This document shows positions 7,731-15,293 of a DNA stretch of 64,000 nt, piece after piece. Source of the stretch: Sporosarcina aquimarina (GTDB lineage Bacteria > Bacillota > Bacilli > Bacillales_A > Planococcaceae). Below the pieces are notes generated by a model. That model made no database searches. It was not told the DNA's origin and was given only the letters and a program-made list of their open reading frames with translations. The stretch is taken from positions 248,001-312,000 of the forward strand of contig NZ_JAMBOM010000001.1 of the NCBI RefSeq assembly GCF_023715615.1, read 5' to 3'. The position numbers and the translations under genes are program-made. How positions within the stretch are numbered: the first letter of the stretch is position 1; the number at the start of each line of letters is the position of its first letter.

Positions 7731-9307
7731 AATTCAAGATTCCCCCTCTCCATTTCTTCAACTAACGCACGCAACCGGCGATATTTATCCCGCACTGTTC
7801 GAATATAGCGGTTCCAAAATTCTGTATGACCACTCTTTTTACAAGCAGTTCGCATGCGCTTATATAGTTTAACAGCCCGACGGTAGCTCAGACGGTTCTT
7901 TTCTGCGATGAATTGCTGAGCATAATCGTGTAACAAAGGAAGCGCAGCGTTCGGTTGCTCAGCCAACACGGTTTTTAAATCCGCTTGCTCGACACTGTCG
8001 TAAGGTACGTTATACCGATGCAAGAGTGCTGCCCATTCTTGATATCGTCGACGTTCAATTAGAAAAGCAGAATAACGGGGTATCCCGATTTTACCGTACA
8101 TTGCAAACACGGCTTCTCGTTCTTCATCAGAAAAATCACCGTTCGCAAGAAGCATATCGATTTCATGAGCAGCAGCAAGCTGTTCACTCCGACTTTTCTT
8201 TTGACTGAAATACCCTTCAATCGAGGGATAAAGTCCGCGTGCAATTGAAGCGGCAGTAGGTGCAAGCGCCTCAGACAGAGCAAACTTCGCGAGCATCATC
8301 CAACTTCCGAAATCAGGCTGTTCTTCTTCAGCAAGAGCGCTTTCCAGCACGTCCCCGCGTCCTTCGATAATCGCGAAATACATTGCAAATAGACGAGCAT
8401 CAGCAGAAGCGTCTTGAGACAGCTGCTGTTTCTCTGTTTCTCTTTCGTTCCGATCAACAAAAAGCTGTCCCCAAATGGCTTCATAAATGCGGAAACGATA
8501 AGGAAATAAGCCTATTTGATGGATACAAATAGAGTGGACGATCTCCTTCAAACGTTTCATGAACGGGTCCGTCTCAAATAACTTCGGTTTATTACTGAAA
8601 GTCCCCGCTAATTTCTCAATATCAGAAATTTGGTCGTTCAGCCACGTAGTGATTTGCCAAGTCCCATAGGAATGTTGGGAATGACTCGATGAAAGTATTG
8701 AGGAGGCGTACTCGAAAGCCGCATCGACTAGGTGAAGACGATAGAATAATTCAAACAGTGGCTTCCACTCATATTCAAACGGCATGAGTGGTTTAACGCG
8801 ATTTTCAATTTCTGCACATTCATAGGTGAACACAGAAGAATTGGTCGATAAGGTAAGTTTACGAAGAGGCGCGGTCACTCGTGTCAAGACAGCATCCCAC
8901 GCTTCTGGTGTGCGATCGGTCACTTTCAAGGCAAGTTGCTCTTTTTCAGAGGTTCTCCATTCTTGAAACCACTCTGTCAATGAATGGAATTGTGAGTATA
9001 AGTCAAATACGACCGTAAGTTGGTGGACACAACGTTCTTTACGACCACATGTGCAACTCAACGTTTGGTCGTCAAATGAAAACCTTACAAATTCCGAAGC
9101 TCGATCATTGAGTTGCGCGAGCACTTCTCCGTCTTCTTGGGAATAACGATACGACGAAATAGCACCCCTTCGAACAGCAGTAATAGCGTTTCGGATGAGC
9201 TCCGACTGATCCGGATTATCCGGGCGTAATGTATAGTGGACATCATTCATCATCTTTTCGATTTCTCGTTCATGCAAATACGAAATACGTTCTGCAGCGA
9301 CGCGCAA
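7727..9307 (-). CDS. ywqB: SWIM zinc-finger protein YwqB
   Basis: A large helical protein of about 526 residues with an N-terminal SWIM zinc finger near residues 85-100: CTCG followed by CVHQL gives the CxCxnCxH ligand set. SWIM domains bind DNA or proteins. The rest is helical-repeat-like. I place the start at the TTG ending at 9307, because GGGAGTGG precedes it by 7 bases and a good promoter lies just upstream (-10 at 9342-9347), too close for the ATG at 9334 to have a leader. It overlaps the SNF2 gene by four bases, so they form one operon. Confidence 0.85.
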   Translation of the reverse strand: MRVAAERISYLHEREIEKMMNDVHYTLRPDNPDQSELIRNAITAVRRGAISSYRYSQEDGEVLAQLNDRASEFVRFSFDDQTLSCTCGRKERCVHQLTVVFDLYSQFHSLTEWFQEWRTSEKEQLALKVTDRTPEAWDAVLTRVTAPLRKLTLSTNSSVFTYECAEIENRVKPLMPFEYEWKPLFELFYRLHLVDAAFEYASSILSSSHSQHSYGTWQITTWLNDQISDIEKLAGTFSNKPKLFETDPFMKRLKEIVHSICIHQIGLFPYRFRIYEAIWGQLFVDRNERETEKQQLSQDASADARLFAMYFAIIEGRGDVLESALAEEEQPDFGSWMMLAKFALSEALAPTAASIARGLYPSIEGYFSQKKSRSEQLAAAHEIDMLLANGDFSDEEREAVFAMYGKIGIPRYSAFLIERRRYQEWAALLHRYNVPYDSVEQADLKTVLAEQPNAALPLLHDYAQQFIAEKNRLSYRRAVKLYKRMRTACKKSGHTEFWNRYIRTVRDKYRRLRALVEEMERGNLEL

Positions 9308-9341
9308 AATAAAACCACTCCCTAGACAAAGCATTCTTTCT

Positions 9342-9371
9342 ATTATACATCAGTTCAGGGACCTTCGTAAA
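9342..9371 (-). promoter_or_regulatory. Sigma-A-type promoter of the ywqB-ywqA operon
   Basis: Reverse strand: TTTACG (9366-9371), an 18-base spacer, then a perfect TATAAT (9342-9347). The expected start site falls 25-30 bases before the TTG start codon of ywqB. Confidence 0.6.
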
Positions 9372-9390
9372 TCATCACATGCAGGAAAAG

Positions 9391-9429
9391 AAAAAACCCT
9401 TCATCATTCCTTTGTAGACGGCTGAAGGG
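9391..9429 (-). terminator. Terminator of the XRE regulator gene
   Basis: On the reverse strand, CCCTTCA and TGAAGGG form a stem followed by TTTTTT. The stem overlaps the last codons of the gene. Confidence 0.75.
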
Positions 9430-9898
9430 GAGTAGCAGATTGCTCACTTTTTGCGACTAAACTTTTAACCACTGCAAGATTGGATTTCATGGAATTAAAA
9501 TAGATGCGACGCTGTTTTGCGGTGAGTGATGCTGCAATTGCAATCATTTCACGAAGTTCATTGCTCTCTTCTAACAACTGACGATAATGTTCGATGAATT
9601 GATCGCGATAATGCTCACAAATCTCACTTGTTTTCCCAGCTGATTTAGAAACAGGTGACCGGACATCTCTCAAAGGCTCTCCCATCAGCATCGCTATGAA
9701 GTAATCATCTGGTATGTCAAAGGTACGCTTCATTTCAGCGAGCATATCGGGAGTTAAATCCCGATCAGTTCGTTCGTAGTTGGATAGAGCGGAAGATGAG
9801 ATGGATAGACGCTCAGCAGCTTCCAATTGTTTAATTTCCAAATATTCTTCGCGGTACTCTTTAAATTGCTTCCCAAAGTTTCTATCCTTGCGTTCCAT
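9404..9898 (-). CDS. XRE-family transcriptional regulator
   Basis: A 164-residue cytoplasmic DNA-binding protein. Residues about 8-65 form an HTH_3-type domain (FGKQFKEYREEYLEIKQLEA, then SISSSALSNYERTDRDLTPD), including the recognition helix SSSALSNYE. The C-terminal half is a helical dimerisation or sensing region. I choose the ATG at 9898 because GGAGGG lies 7 bases upstream; the two earlier in-frame starts have poor spacing. The upstream intergenic region carries TGTAAAA-N9-TTTTACA at 10020-10042, a plausible binding site. It is divergent from a hypothetical gene. Target genes are not known. Confidence 0.85.
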   Translation of the reverse strand: MERKDRNFGKQFKEYREEYLEIKQLEAAERLSISSSALSNYERTDRDLTPDMLAEMKRTFDIPDDYFIAMLMGEPLRDVRSPVSKSAGKTSEICEHYRDQFIEHYRQLLEESNELREMIAIAASLTAKQRRIYFNSMKSNLAVVKSLVAKSEQSATPLQPSTKE

Positions 9899-10019
9899 GA
9901 CCATTCCCTCCACTTTTTGTTTCACCGTAAAATAGAAGGACTAGAATTTAGGAGAATCCAACAAAACGTGAAGAATTTTTTAACATTTCGTTGGATTTAG
10001 ATAAAAACAAAACCGTATC

Positions 10020-10042
10020 TGTAAAATTATAAGTGGTTTTAC
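10020..10042. promoter_or_regulatory. Candidate operator, inverted repeat TGTAAAA/TTTTACA
   Basis: A perfect 7-bp inverted repeat with a 9-base spacer lies in the divergent interval between the XRE regulator and the next gene. The GTAAAAT half-site also occurs near 9928. A role as the regulator's own binding site is inference. Confidence 0.4.
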
Positions 10043-10090
10043 ATAATTACAGGATGATATGGAAAGTATACTCTTTGATAGAGGAAGGAG

Positions 10091-10429
10091 TTGAAAATTA
10101 TAACTCATCAAATGGTAGTCTACATACCAGGTTTAAAAAAAATGGTAACCAATCGAGTTAGCTCGCTCAAGACGAAGTTGCAACCTGCAAGTTCGGATGG
10201 AATTATACATGTGAGAGAACGTCAGACGTTGTATATCATTTCAGCGACTGTAGGAGAATCTTTTTTTGACTCAATTACTATGGACTACGCAAAAAATCTT
10301 ATTACATTTAACCAGGTGGACCGCTCGAATAAGAAAATGGCAGAGGCTGTGTTAGATGCGTTACGAGAATTGGGAATTGAGGAGTTTACTTCACATAGCA
10401 TGTCTTTTTATATGTTTCCACCAAATTGA
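10091..10429 (+). CDS. Hypothetical protein, 112 residues
   Basis: I do not recognise this family. The frame starts at a TTG preceded by GAGG with a 6-base spacing; GGAAGGAG directly abuts it. No signal peptide or membrane helix. The pattern looks alpha/beta: strands VVYIPGL, LYIISATVG, NLITFNQV, then a helix KKMAEAVLDALRELGIEEF. It is divergent from an XRE regulator whose candidate operator lies upstream, so it may be the regulated gene. Confidence 0.55.
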   Translation: MKIITHQMVVYIPGLKKMVTNRVSSLKTKLQPASSDGIIHVRERQTLYIISATVGESFFDSITMDYAKNLITFNQVDRSNKKMAEAVLDALRELGIEEFTSHSMSFYMFPPN

Positions 10430-10570
10430 AGGGGAGAGAGATGAGTTAGTGAAATAGCTTCTGCTCCAGTTACATATAGTTCATTACAGCAGGCATTTGT
10501 CATTCACAAAAAGAGACGGGATGTGATAAACTATAAATAATCGGAATATTCAAATTCGGAGGGGATCCAG

Positions 10571-11035
10571 ATGCTATCAGTTAAACGAATGACTCCATTT
10601 TATACGAGTAAAGAAGATTTCCGTCTGCGATTAGTGTTTGCGTACCAGTACTTTTCAATTCTGAAAGGTCAAGAGGTCTTTCAATTTGTCCCGATTGAAG
10701 GAAAAGAAATCGTCATCAACATGAAAAGCTTACAAGTCGAAAACTTAGGTGAAGTATTCGTATTTCAGCGAGGCAGCCGGTTCATCCGATTACCGCTGTA
10801 TCAATTGTTGCTGATTTCTGACTTGCACCATCATTTATCAAGTGTGTTAGAAGGCATCTTCCACTTAGCCCCGGAATTATCCGAACCGCAAGCACGTGAG
10901 ATTGAGCAACTGATTGGGGAATTGGAACTGGAGAATCGATTGCGAATGATTGACTACGCCCTGGAAAACAATAATAAACTACTGTTCACTGAACTGACGG
11001 AAGGATTGCGCACACCAAATGTACAAACTGAATAA
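10571..11035 (+). CDS. IDEAL-domain protein
   Basis: A 154-residue cytoplasmic protein. The C-terminal segment around residues 122-146 (LRMIDYALENNNKLLFTELT) matches the IDEAL domain (PF08858), a short helical motif named for its consensus I-D-x-A-L, found at the end of several Bacillales regulators and linked to protein-protein contacts. The N-terminal 90 residues are strand-rich and unassigned. The ATG has GGAGGGG about 8 bases before it. The gene is monocistronic and ends at a strong terminator. The exact partner is unknown. Confidence 0.75.
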   Translation: MLSVKRMTPFYTSKEDFRLRLVFAYQYFSILKGQEVFQFVPIEGKEIVINMKSLQVENLGEVFVFQRGSRFIRLPLYQLLLISDLHHHLSSVLEGIFHLAPELSEPQAREIEQLIGELELENRLRMIDYALENNNKLLFTELTEGLRTPNVQTE

Positions 11036-11043
11036 CGCCACGT

Positions 11044-11082
11044 AAAAAACACCTATCAATGTTGAAATGATAGGTGTTTTTT
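11044..11082. terminator. Strong bidirectional terminator
   Basis: AAAAAACACCTATCA and TGATAGGTGTTTTTT form a perfect 15-bp stem with a 9-base loop. It lies between the IDEAL gene and the convergent small membrane peptide gene. Confidence 0.9.
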
Positions 11083-11115
11083 AAAGTAGCTTAAAAATTC
11101 TCATGCAACCTGCCT

Positions 11116-11226
11116 TCATGTGAAAATGACTAATAGCACGATAAATAGTCCTGAACCTAGAAGTCCAAAAGCAATATCTTGCCAAGACATGTACGTCATC
11201 TTTTGAGTTTGTGTATTATTTTCCAT
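11116..11226 (-). CDS. 36-residue single-pass membrane peptide
   Basis: A short frame: a hydrophilic N-terminus (MENNTQTQKMTYMSWQ) followed by one transmembrane helix (IAFGLLGSGLFIVLLVIFT) that runs to the last residue. AAAGGAG stands about 8 bases before the ATG on the reverse strand, a near-ideal ribosome binding site, and the frame ends before a shared terminator. The composition, strong Shine-Dalgarno and lack of overlap with any other gene support real translation. It resembles the many small membrane peptides of Bacillales; function unknown. It could be a regulator of a membrane complex or a toxin-like peptide. Confidence 0.6.
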   Translation of the reverse strand: MENNTQTQKMTYMSWQDIAFGLLGSGLFIVLLVIFT

Positions 11227-11511
11227 CGTACTCAGCTCCTTTTGTCGATTTCCCGGGAAATAACAAGGAATTTCCGAGAAAATCTTTTTGAGATATCATG
11301 TAGTATAGGTAACTTGTTAATTAGTTATTCATTCATTACCCACATTTAAGTCACTTGGAAACTTCTTTTTTATTTGTAGTCTATTAATTTGTCTAAGATT
11401 GTATGAATTTCACATGAATTCTTTGCAAATCTTGTAGATTTTGCTAAAGTAGAGGATAGGAAGTTATTATCGAAATTCGTTTCCCATCTTTGACAAGAAA
11501 GGAATTATCCC

Positions 11512-12201
11512 ATGTTTTTCAACTTTTCGTTCTGGCGCTATGTAACGAATCCATCACAGCTCGCGATAAATCACCAAAATTCGGCAATGCGCGGATTCAA
11601 TCGACGAATTGTCTTCCTTTTTCTGTCGGGCATCGTACTCTATGCATTACGTGACATATGGGGGATGACAACAGAATCACTTAGTCCGATGCTCACTGTT
11701 GCGACAGATGGCGATTATGCGATTGCGCGGATTGTCTCAGTGGTCGGTTCTATATTATGGGCTGTTATCTACATAGCTTTTCACTTGTTTTTTATATCCT
11801 ATATCCTCGGCCTTTTGACATCGATTCCTGTACGCCGTATTGTACCATTGCAATTACTGGTAACTGGTATTCTCCTCATTGAAAAAGCCCTAGTTTTCCT
11901 TGTATTTGTTGTAAAAGGGGAAGCTGCAAACGTATCATTTCTATCATTCGGTCCGTTATCAGCAACGTTTTTGGACACATGGTTTTTAGTCATGTTCCTC
12001 AATCAATTAACAATCATCTCTGCACTCATCGTAAGCTTACAATTTAGTTTCATTCGTTCATATACAAAAACAATGAATTGGAAAAGTTTACTCGCGGTCT
12101 TGATTGGCCTACAAATTTTGTTCGCTCTACTAACAGCGGCGATCGGGTACATTCCATTTGAACGCCTCTTCAATTATGTCATGCAAGGAGGCGCTTCATA
12201 A
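11512..12201 (+). CDS. Polytopic membrane protein, YknW-like (Yip1 type)
   Basis: A 229-residue integral membrane protein with about five hydrophobic segments (residues near 35-50, 75-105, 112-135, 155-180, 193-215). Size, topology and the next gene match YknW of B. subtilis, a Yip1-family protein encoded immediately before the adaptor YknX and needed for assembly of that transporter. The stop overlaps the ATG of the next gene (TAATG), so expression is coupled. TTGCAA-N16-TAAAGT lies about 55 bases upstream as a possible promoter. The family assignment rests on context and topology, not on strong motif identity. Confidence 0.65.
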   Translation: MFFNFSFWRYVTNPSQLAINHQNSAMRGFNRRIVFLFLSGIVLYALRDIWGMTTESLSPMLTVATDGDYAIARIVSVVGSILWAVIYIAFHLFFISYILGLLTSIPVRRIVPLQLLVTGILLIEKALVFLVFVVKGEAANVSFLSFGPLSATFLDTWFLVMFLNQLTIISALIVSLQFSFIRSYTKTMNWKSLLAVLIGLQILFALLTAAIGYIPFERLFNYVMQGGAS

Positions 12202-13484
12202 TGAACAAAATTACAAATGTTGCAATCGCGATTGTTGTTAGTGTCTTTGTCGCGCTCAATCTCTACTTAATGTATTCGGAGAAAAGTGTTATACCCAAAT
12301 CAGTATATGTGAGCAATTACGAACGGTTGGCGGTTAAAGAGTACAAAGAAGTACTGCCTAAAGATGGTTTAGTCGCTCCGGCAGAAACTTTTACTGTCTA
12401 TACGAACGACAGCAATTCAATCGATAGTTGGCTCGTACGTGAGGGCGATGCGGTTAAAGCAGGTGAAGAACTCGCTACTTTACAGACAGAACAAGCCGAC
12501 GGTCAACGCGCAGTTTGGGAGTCTGAAAAAGAAGCACTACAGACTCAGCAAAGCACAATTCGTTCGACAATTTCCGATCTTGAATCTGGAGACAAAACAA
12601 ATAGCTCCAATTCATCGAAATCAGATCGTACAAGGACAGATGACGACACAAAAGTAGAGCTGAATGTAGATGTAAAAGTCGATGTGAACCAGACTGGTTC
12701 ATATGCACAAGCAATTGCGGAAGCAGAGCGTGATTTAGCAGACACCGAACGTCGTCTGAAAGTTGTCGAATCCCAGTTGGAACAAAACTCATCAAGTCCT
12801 GCACTAGTAAGTCCCACAGATGGCGTCATTGCTCGTATTACTAGCGAGAGCGATCAGCCGAAAATTGTCATTTATAGCAATGAGCAAGTGGTTGAAACGT
12901 ATGCAGAAGACGAAGAGTGGAGCAAGATTGCGAACGGAAATCCAGTTGTCCTGGACGCGAAGGGGACTGAAGGAACTTTGGACGGTACGATCGAATCGAT
13001 TGATCAGGTACCTGCAACTTCTAACGAATTCTTAGATGCCTACAAAGCGCTTGCGGATAAGAAAGTAACCAATCCATTAGCGTATTACAAAGTTCGTTTG
13101 AAAGCGAATGAAGAAGAAGTTCCAGCTCCTTTTGGTACTCATGTGAATACTGTCATTACAACAAATGTTGCTCAAAACGCCGCAGCAGTCAGGACCAAAT
13201 GGCTGGCAGATGCAGGCAAAAACGTATCTTTCGTTTGGCGACTTGACGAAAATGGATATGCAGCAGCAACAGATGTTACAACACCATTTAAGTATCTCAA
13301 TCGCACAGTGGTCACAGAAGGTCTGGCAGCGGGGGATATAGTTGTTTACGATCAATCCATCCGTGACCAGGAAAGTGCACCGCGTGTTTTCCTCCCAATG
13401 CCTTTGGACATGCCAACAAAAACAGAATGGAAAGCATTCGGTTGGAAAAATTACTTTAAAGTATTATTGTTAAAACAACCTTAA
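12201..13484 (+). CDS. HlyD/YknX-like efflux adaptor (membrane fusion protein)
   Basis: A 427-residue protein with one N-terminal membrane anchor (residues 6-24). A lipoyl-like strand region follows (SWLVREGDAVKAGEELATLQ), then an alpha-helical hairpin near residues 95-200 interrupted by a Ser/Asp-rich insert, then the second lipoyl half (LVSPTDGVIARI) and beta-barrel domains. This is the order of RND/MacA-type adaptors such as YknX. It probably works at the outer face of the membrane with the preceding membrane protein. No ATPase or MacB-like permease gene follows; the operon ends at a terminator, so the transporter partner must be encoded elsewhere or is absent. Confidence 0.8.
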   Translation: MNKITNVAIAIVVSVFVALNLYLMYSEKSVIPKSVYVSNYERLAVKEYKEVLPKDGLVAPAETFTVYTNDSNSIDSWLVREGDAVKAGEELATLQTEQADGQRAVWESEKEALQTQQSTIRSTISDLESGDKTNSSNSSKSDRTRTDDDTKVELNVDVKVDVNQTGSYAQAIAEAERDLADTERRLKVVESQLEQNSSSPALVSPTDGVIARITSESDQPKIVIYSNEQVVETYAEDEEWSKIANGNPVVLDAKGTEGTLDGTIESIDQVPATSNEFLDAYKALADKKVTNPLAYYKVRLKANEEEVPAPFGTHVNTVITTNVAQNAAAVRTKWLADAGKNVSFVWRLDENGYAAATDVTTPFKYLNRTVVTEGLAAGDIVVYDQSIRDQESAPRVFLPMPLDMPTKTEWKAFGWKNYFKVLLLKQP

Positions 13485-13510
13485 GTTGATAGAGCGATAG
13501 TATAGGAAAG

Positions 13511-13555
13511 ACTGTCTGGATTCTCAGTGAAAACTGATGAGCTGGACAGTTTTTT
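13511..13555 (+). terminator. Terminator of the YknW/YknX-like operon
   Basis: ACTGTC and GACAGT arms, with an inner stem TCAGT/ACTGA, are followed by TTTTTT. Confidence 0.75.
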
Positions 13556-13713
13556 GTTTGAAAAATTTGATGATAAGTGATGCTAAAAGCTAGGTAGTTT
13601 ATACGGAGTGAGTATAAGAAATAAGTCTTTTTTGAAAACAACTTAAATTCATGCATATTATTCGGGAATTCGGGAAAAGGATATTCATAGTTATAGCAAG
13701 GGACGTGCAACTA

Positions 13714-14334
13714 ATGGAATCTCAGAGAAAGATAGTTCAGACACTGTTAAATCAGCAACCGCTGCAAAAAAACAATCGTGTTAGAAAGCAATCGAAAAAT
13801 AGTAATTATATTACTACTGAAGATTGCCACGAGGATTATATAGTTTTAGATTTTGAAACGACGGGTATGCGGGCAGGTGCGGATAAAATAATTAATGTAC
13901 TAGCGATTCGATATATAAATCATGTGGAACAAGATCGATTTGAATCACTCGTGAATCCTCAACGACATATCCCCATTGAAGTAACACAGCGAACCGGCCT
14001 GTCAAATGTCGAAATTCAAAATGCACCACTTATGGAAGAGGTGATTCAGCCACTGGTCTCATATATCGGAGAGCTCCCTATTGTCATTCACGACAGTTCG
14101 TTTGAAATGGGCTTTTTAGAGTCACTTCAGGACTTTTCGTCTGTCGTTTTACCAAAATATACGGTGGTGGATACAAGTAAACTAGCGCGAAAAGTGGCTG
14201 GTCAGTTGAATGATGAAGAAAAGATGAGGAAATTAGCGTTTTTACTATTTGAGAAGGAACACTCAATGAGCGGCTTGACGGATTGTCGTGCTACGGCAAC
14301 TATCTATGAGTTTTGCTGTGAAGTAAGTGAATAA
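13714..14334 (+). CDS. DnaQ-type 3'-5' exonuclease homologue with altered active site
   Basis: A 206-residue protein of the DEDDh exonuclease family (PolC/DnaQ epsilon-like). Motif ExoI is intact (VLDFETTGMRAGADK, Asp46 and Glu48). In ExoII the usual Asp is Glu131 (VIHDSSFEMGF). In ExoIII the usual catalytic His of H-x4-D is Met185 (MSGLTD), while Asp190 remains. A clear paralogue at 24071-24670 has all four canonical residues. I therefore infer reduced or lost nuclease activity, perhaps a binding or regulatory role. The start is the ATG at 13714 with AAGGGA about 10 bases upstream; the frame is open further 5' but lacks a ribosome site there. Confidence 0.8.
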   Translation: MESQRKIVQTLLNQQPLQKNNRVRKQSKNSNYITTEDCHEDYIVLDFETTGMRAGADKIINVLAIRYINHVEQDRFESLVNPQRHIPIEVTQRTGLSNVEIQNAPLMEEVIQPLVSYIGELPIVIHDSSFEMGFLESLQDFSSVVLPKYTVVDTSKLARKVAGQLNDEEKMRKLAFLLFEKEHSMSGLTDCRATATIYEFCCEVSE

Positions 14335-14358
14335 GTGAGTGGCGGTTAAAAGTTTTGG

Positions 14359-14388
14359 CACTTCGCATTTTTGAGAAGTGTCTTTTTT
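14359..14388 (+). terminator. Terminator after the exonuclease homologue
   Basis: CACTTC and GAAGTG arms are followed by TCTTTTTT. The first repeat array begins about 50 bases later. Confidence 0.7.
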
Positions 14389-14437
14389 GTGGAATGATTC
14401 TTTTAGGGAATGGGCTCTGATTGGTTCAGTAAGCCTG

Positions 14438-15036
14438 CTGCTCGTTCCTGTGAGTTACCCGCTCGTTCCCACGAGGAACCCGCTGGTTTCCACATGGAAC
14501 CCGCTCGTTCCCACGAGTAACCCGCTCGTTCCTGCGAGTTACCCGCTCGTTCCTACGAGTTACCCGCTCGTACCCGCGAGTAACCCGCTCGTTTTCGCGA
14601 GTTACCCGCTCGTTTCCACGAGTAACCCGCTCGTTCCCACGAGCCACCCGCTCGTTTCTGCGAGTAACCCGCTCGTTCCTGCGAGTAACCCGCTCGTACC
14701 CACGAGGAACCCGATCGTTCCTGCGCGCCACCCGCTCGTACCCGCGAGTAACCCGCTCGTTCCTGCGAGTTACCCGCTCGTTCCTGTGAGTTACCCGCTC
14801 GTTCCTGCGAGTTACCCGCTCGTTTCCACGAGTTACCCGCTCGTTCCCGCGAGTTATCCGCTCGTACCCACGAGTTACCCGCTCGTTCCTGCGAGTTACC
14901 CGCTCGTTCCCGCGAGTTACCCGCTCGTTCCTGCGAGTTACCCGCTCGTTCCTGCGAGTTACCCGCTCGTACCCGCGAGTAACCCGCTCGTTCCTGCGAG
15001 CCACCCGCTCGTACCCGCGAGTTACCCGCTCAATCC
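14438..15036 (+). repeat. Tandem repeat array A1 (21-bp unit, about 28 copies)
   Basis: About 600 bp of head-to-tail 21-bp units of the form GAGTTACCCGCTCGTTCCTG C. Each unit contains an inverted repeat CTCGT-N4-(A/G)CGAG, so every unit can form a small hairpin or bind a symmetric protein. Variation is concentrated in the loop (TTCC, TACC, TTTC) and in the TTA/TAA spacer. A 21-base period leaves several frames open on both strands, which creates false long reading frames with seven-residue periodicity. The array lies between a terminator and the giant subtilase gene. Confidence 0.95.
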
Positions 15037-15293
15037 AGCCCCAATGAACCTCCGTCAAACCTCCTACACCCACTTCACCCTCCATTCATCACGGATTCCA
15101 AAGTACTCAACCCTTCCAACGGACTACTCCACATGAACCAAACAGATGCCTATTGAACGATTTTTCTGAAAATAGTGTTAAATACTCGAAACCTTGTAAT
15201 CAAGCCATTCTAAAATCTTCCAAACTATGATATTGTCATTCTGTCACTTAATTTAGTTAAGTCTGACAACAAAAAATAAAGGGGGAAGAGGAA

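Noticed and set aside
14378..15136. Long reading frame rich in Val-Pro-Ala-Ser-Tyr-Pro-Leu repeats (and the opposite-strand frame 14426-15085)
   Set aside because: The 21-base unit keeps several frames open on both strands at once; there is no ribosome site or signal peptide, and sequence variation follows the palindrome, not codons.
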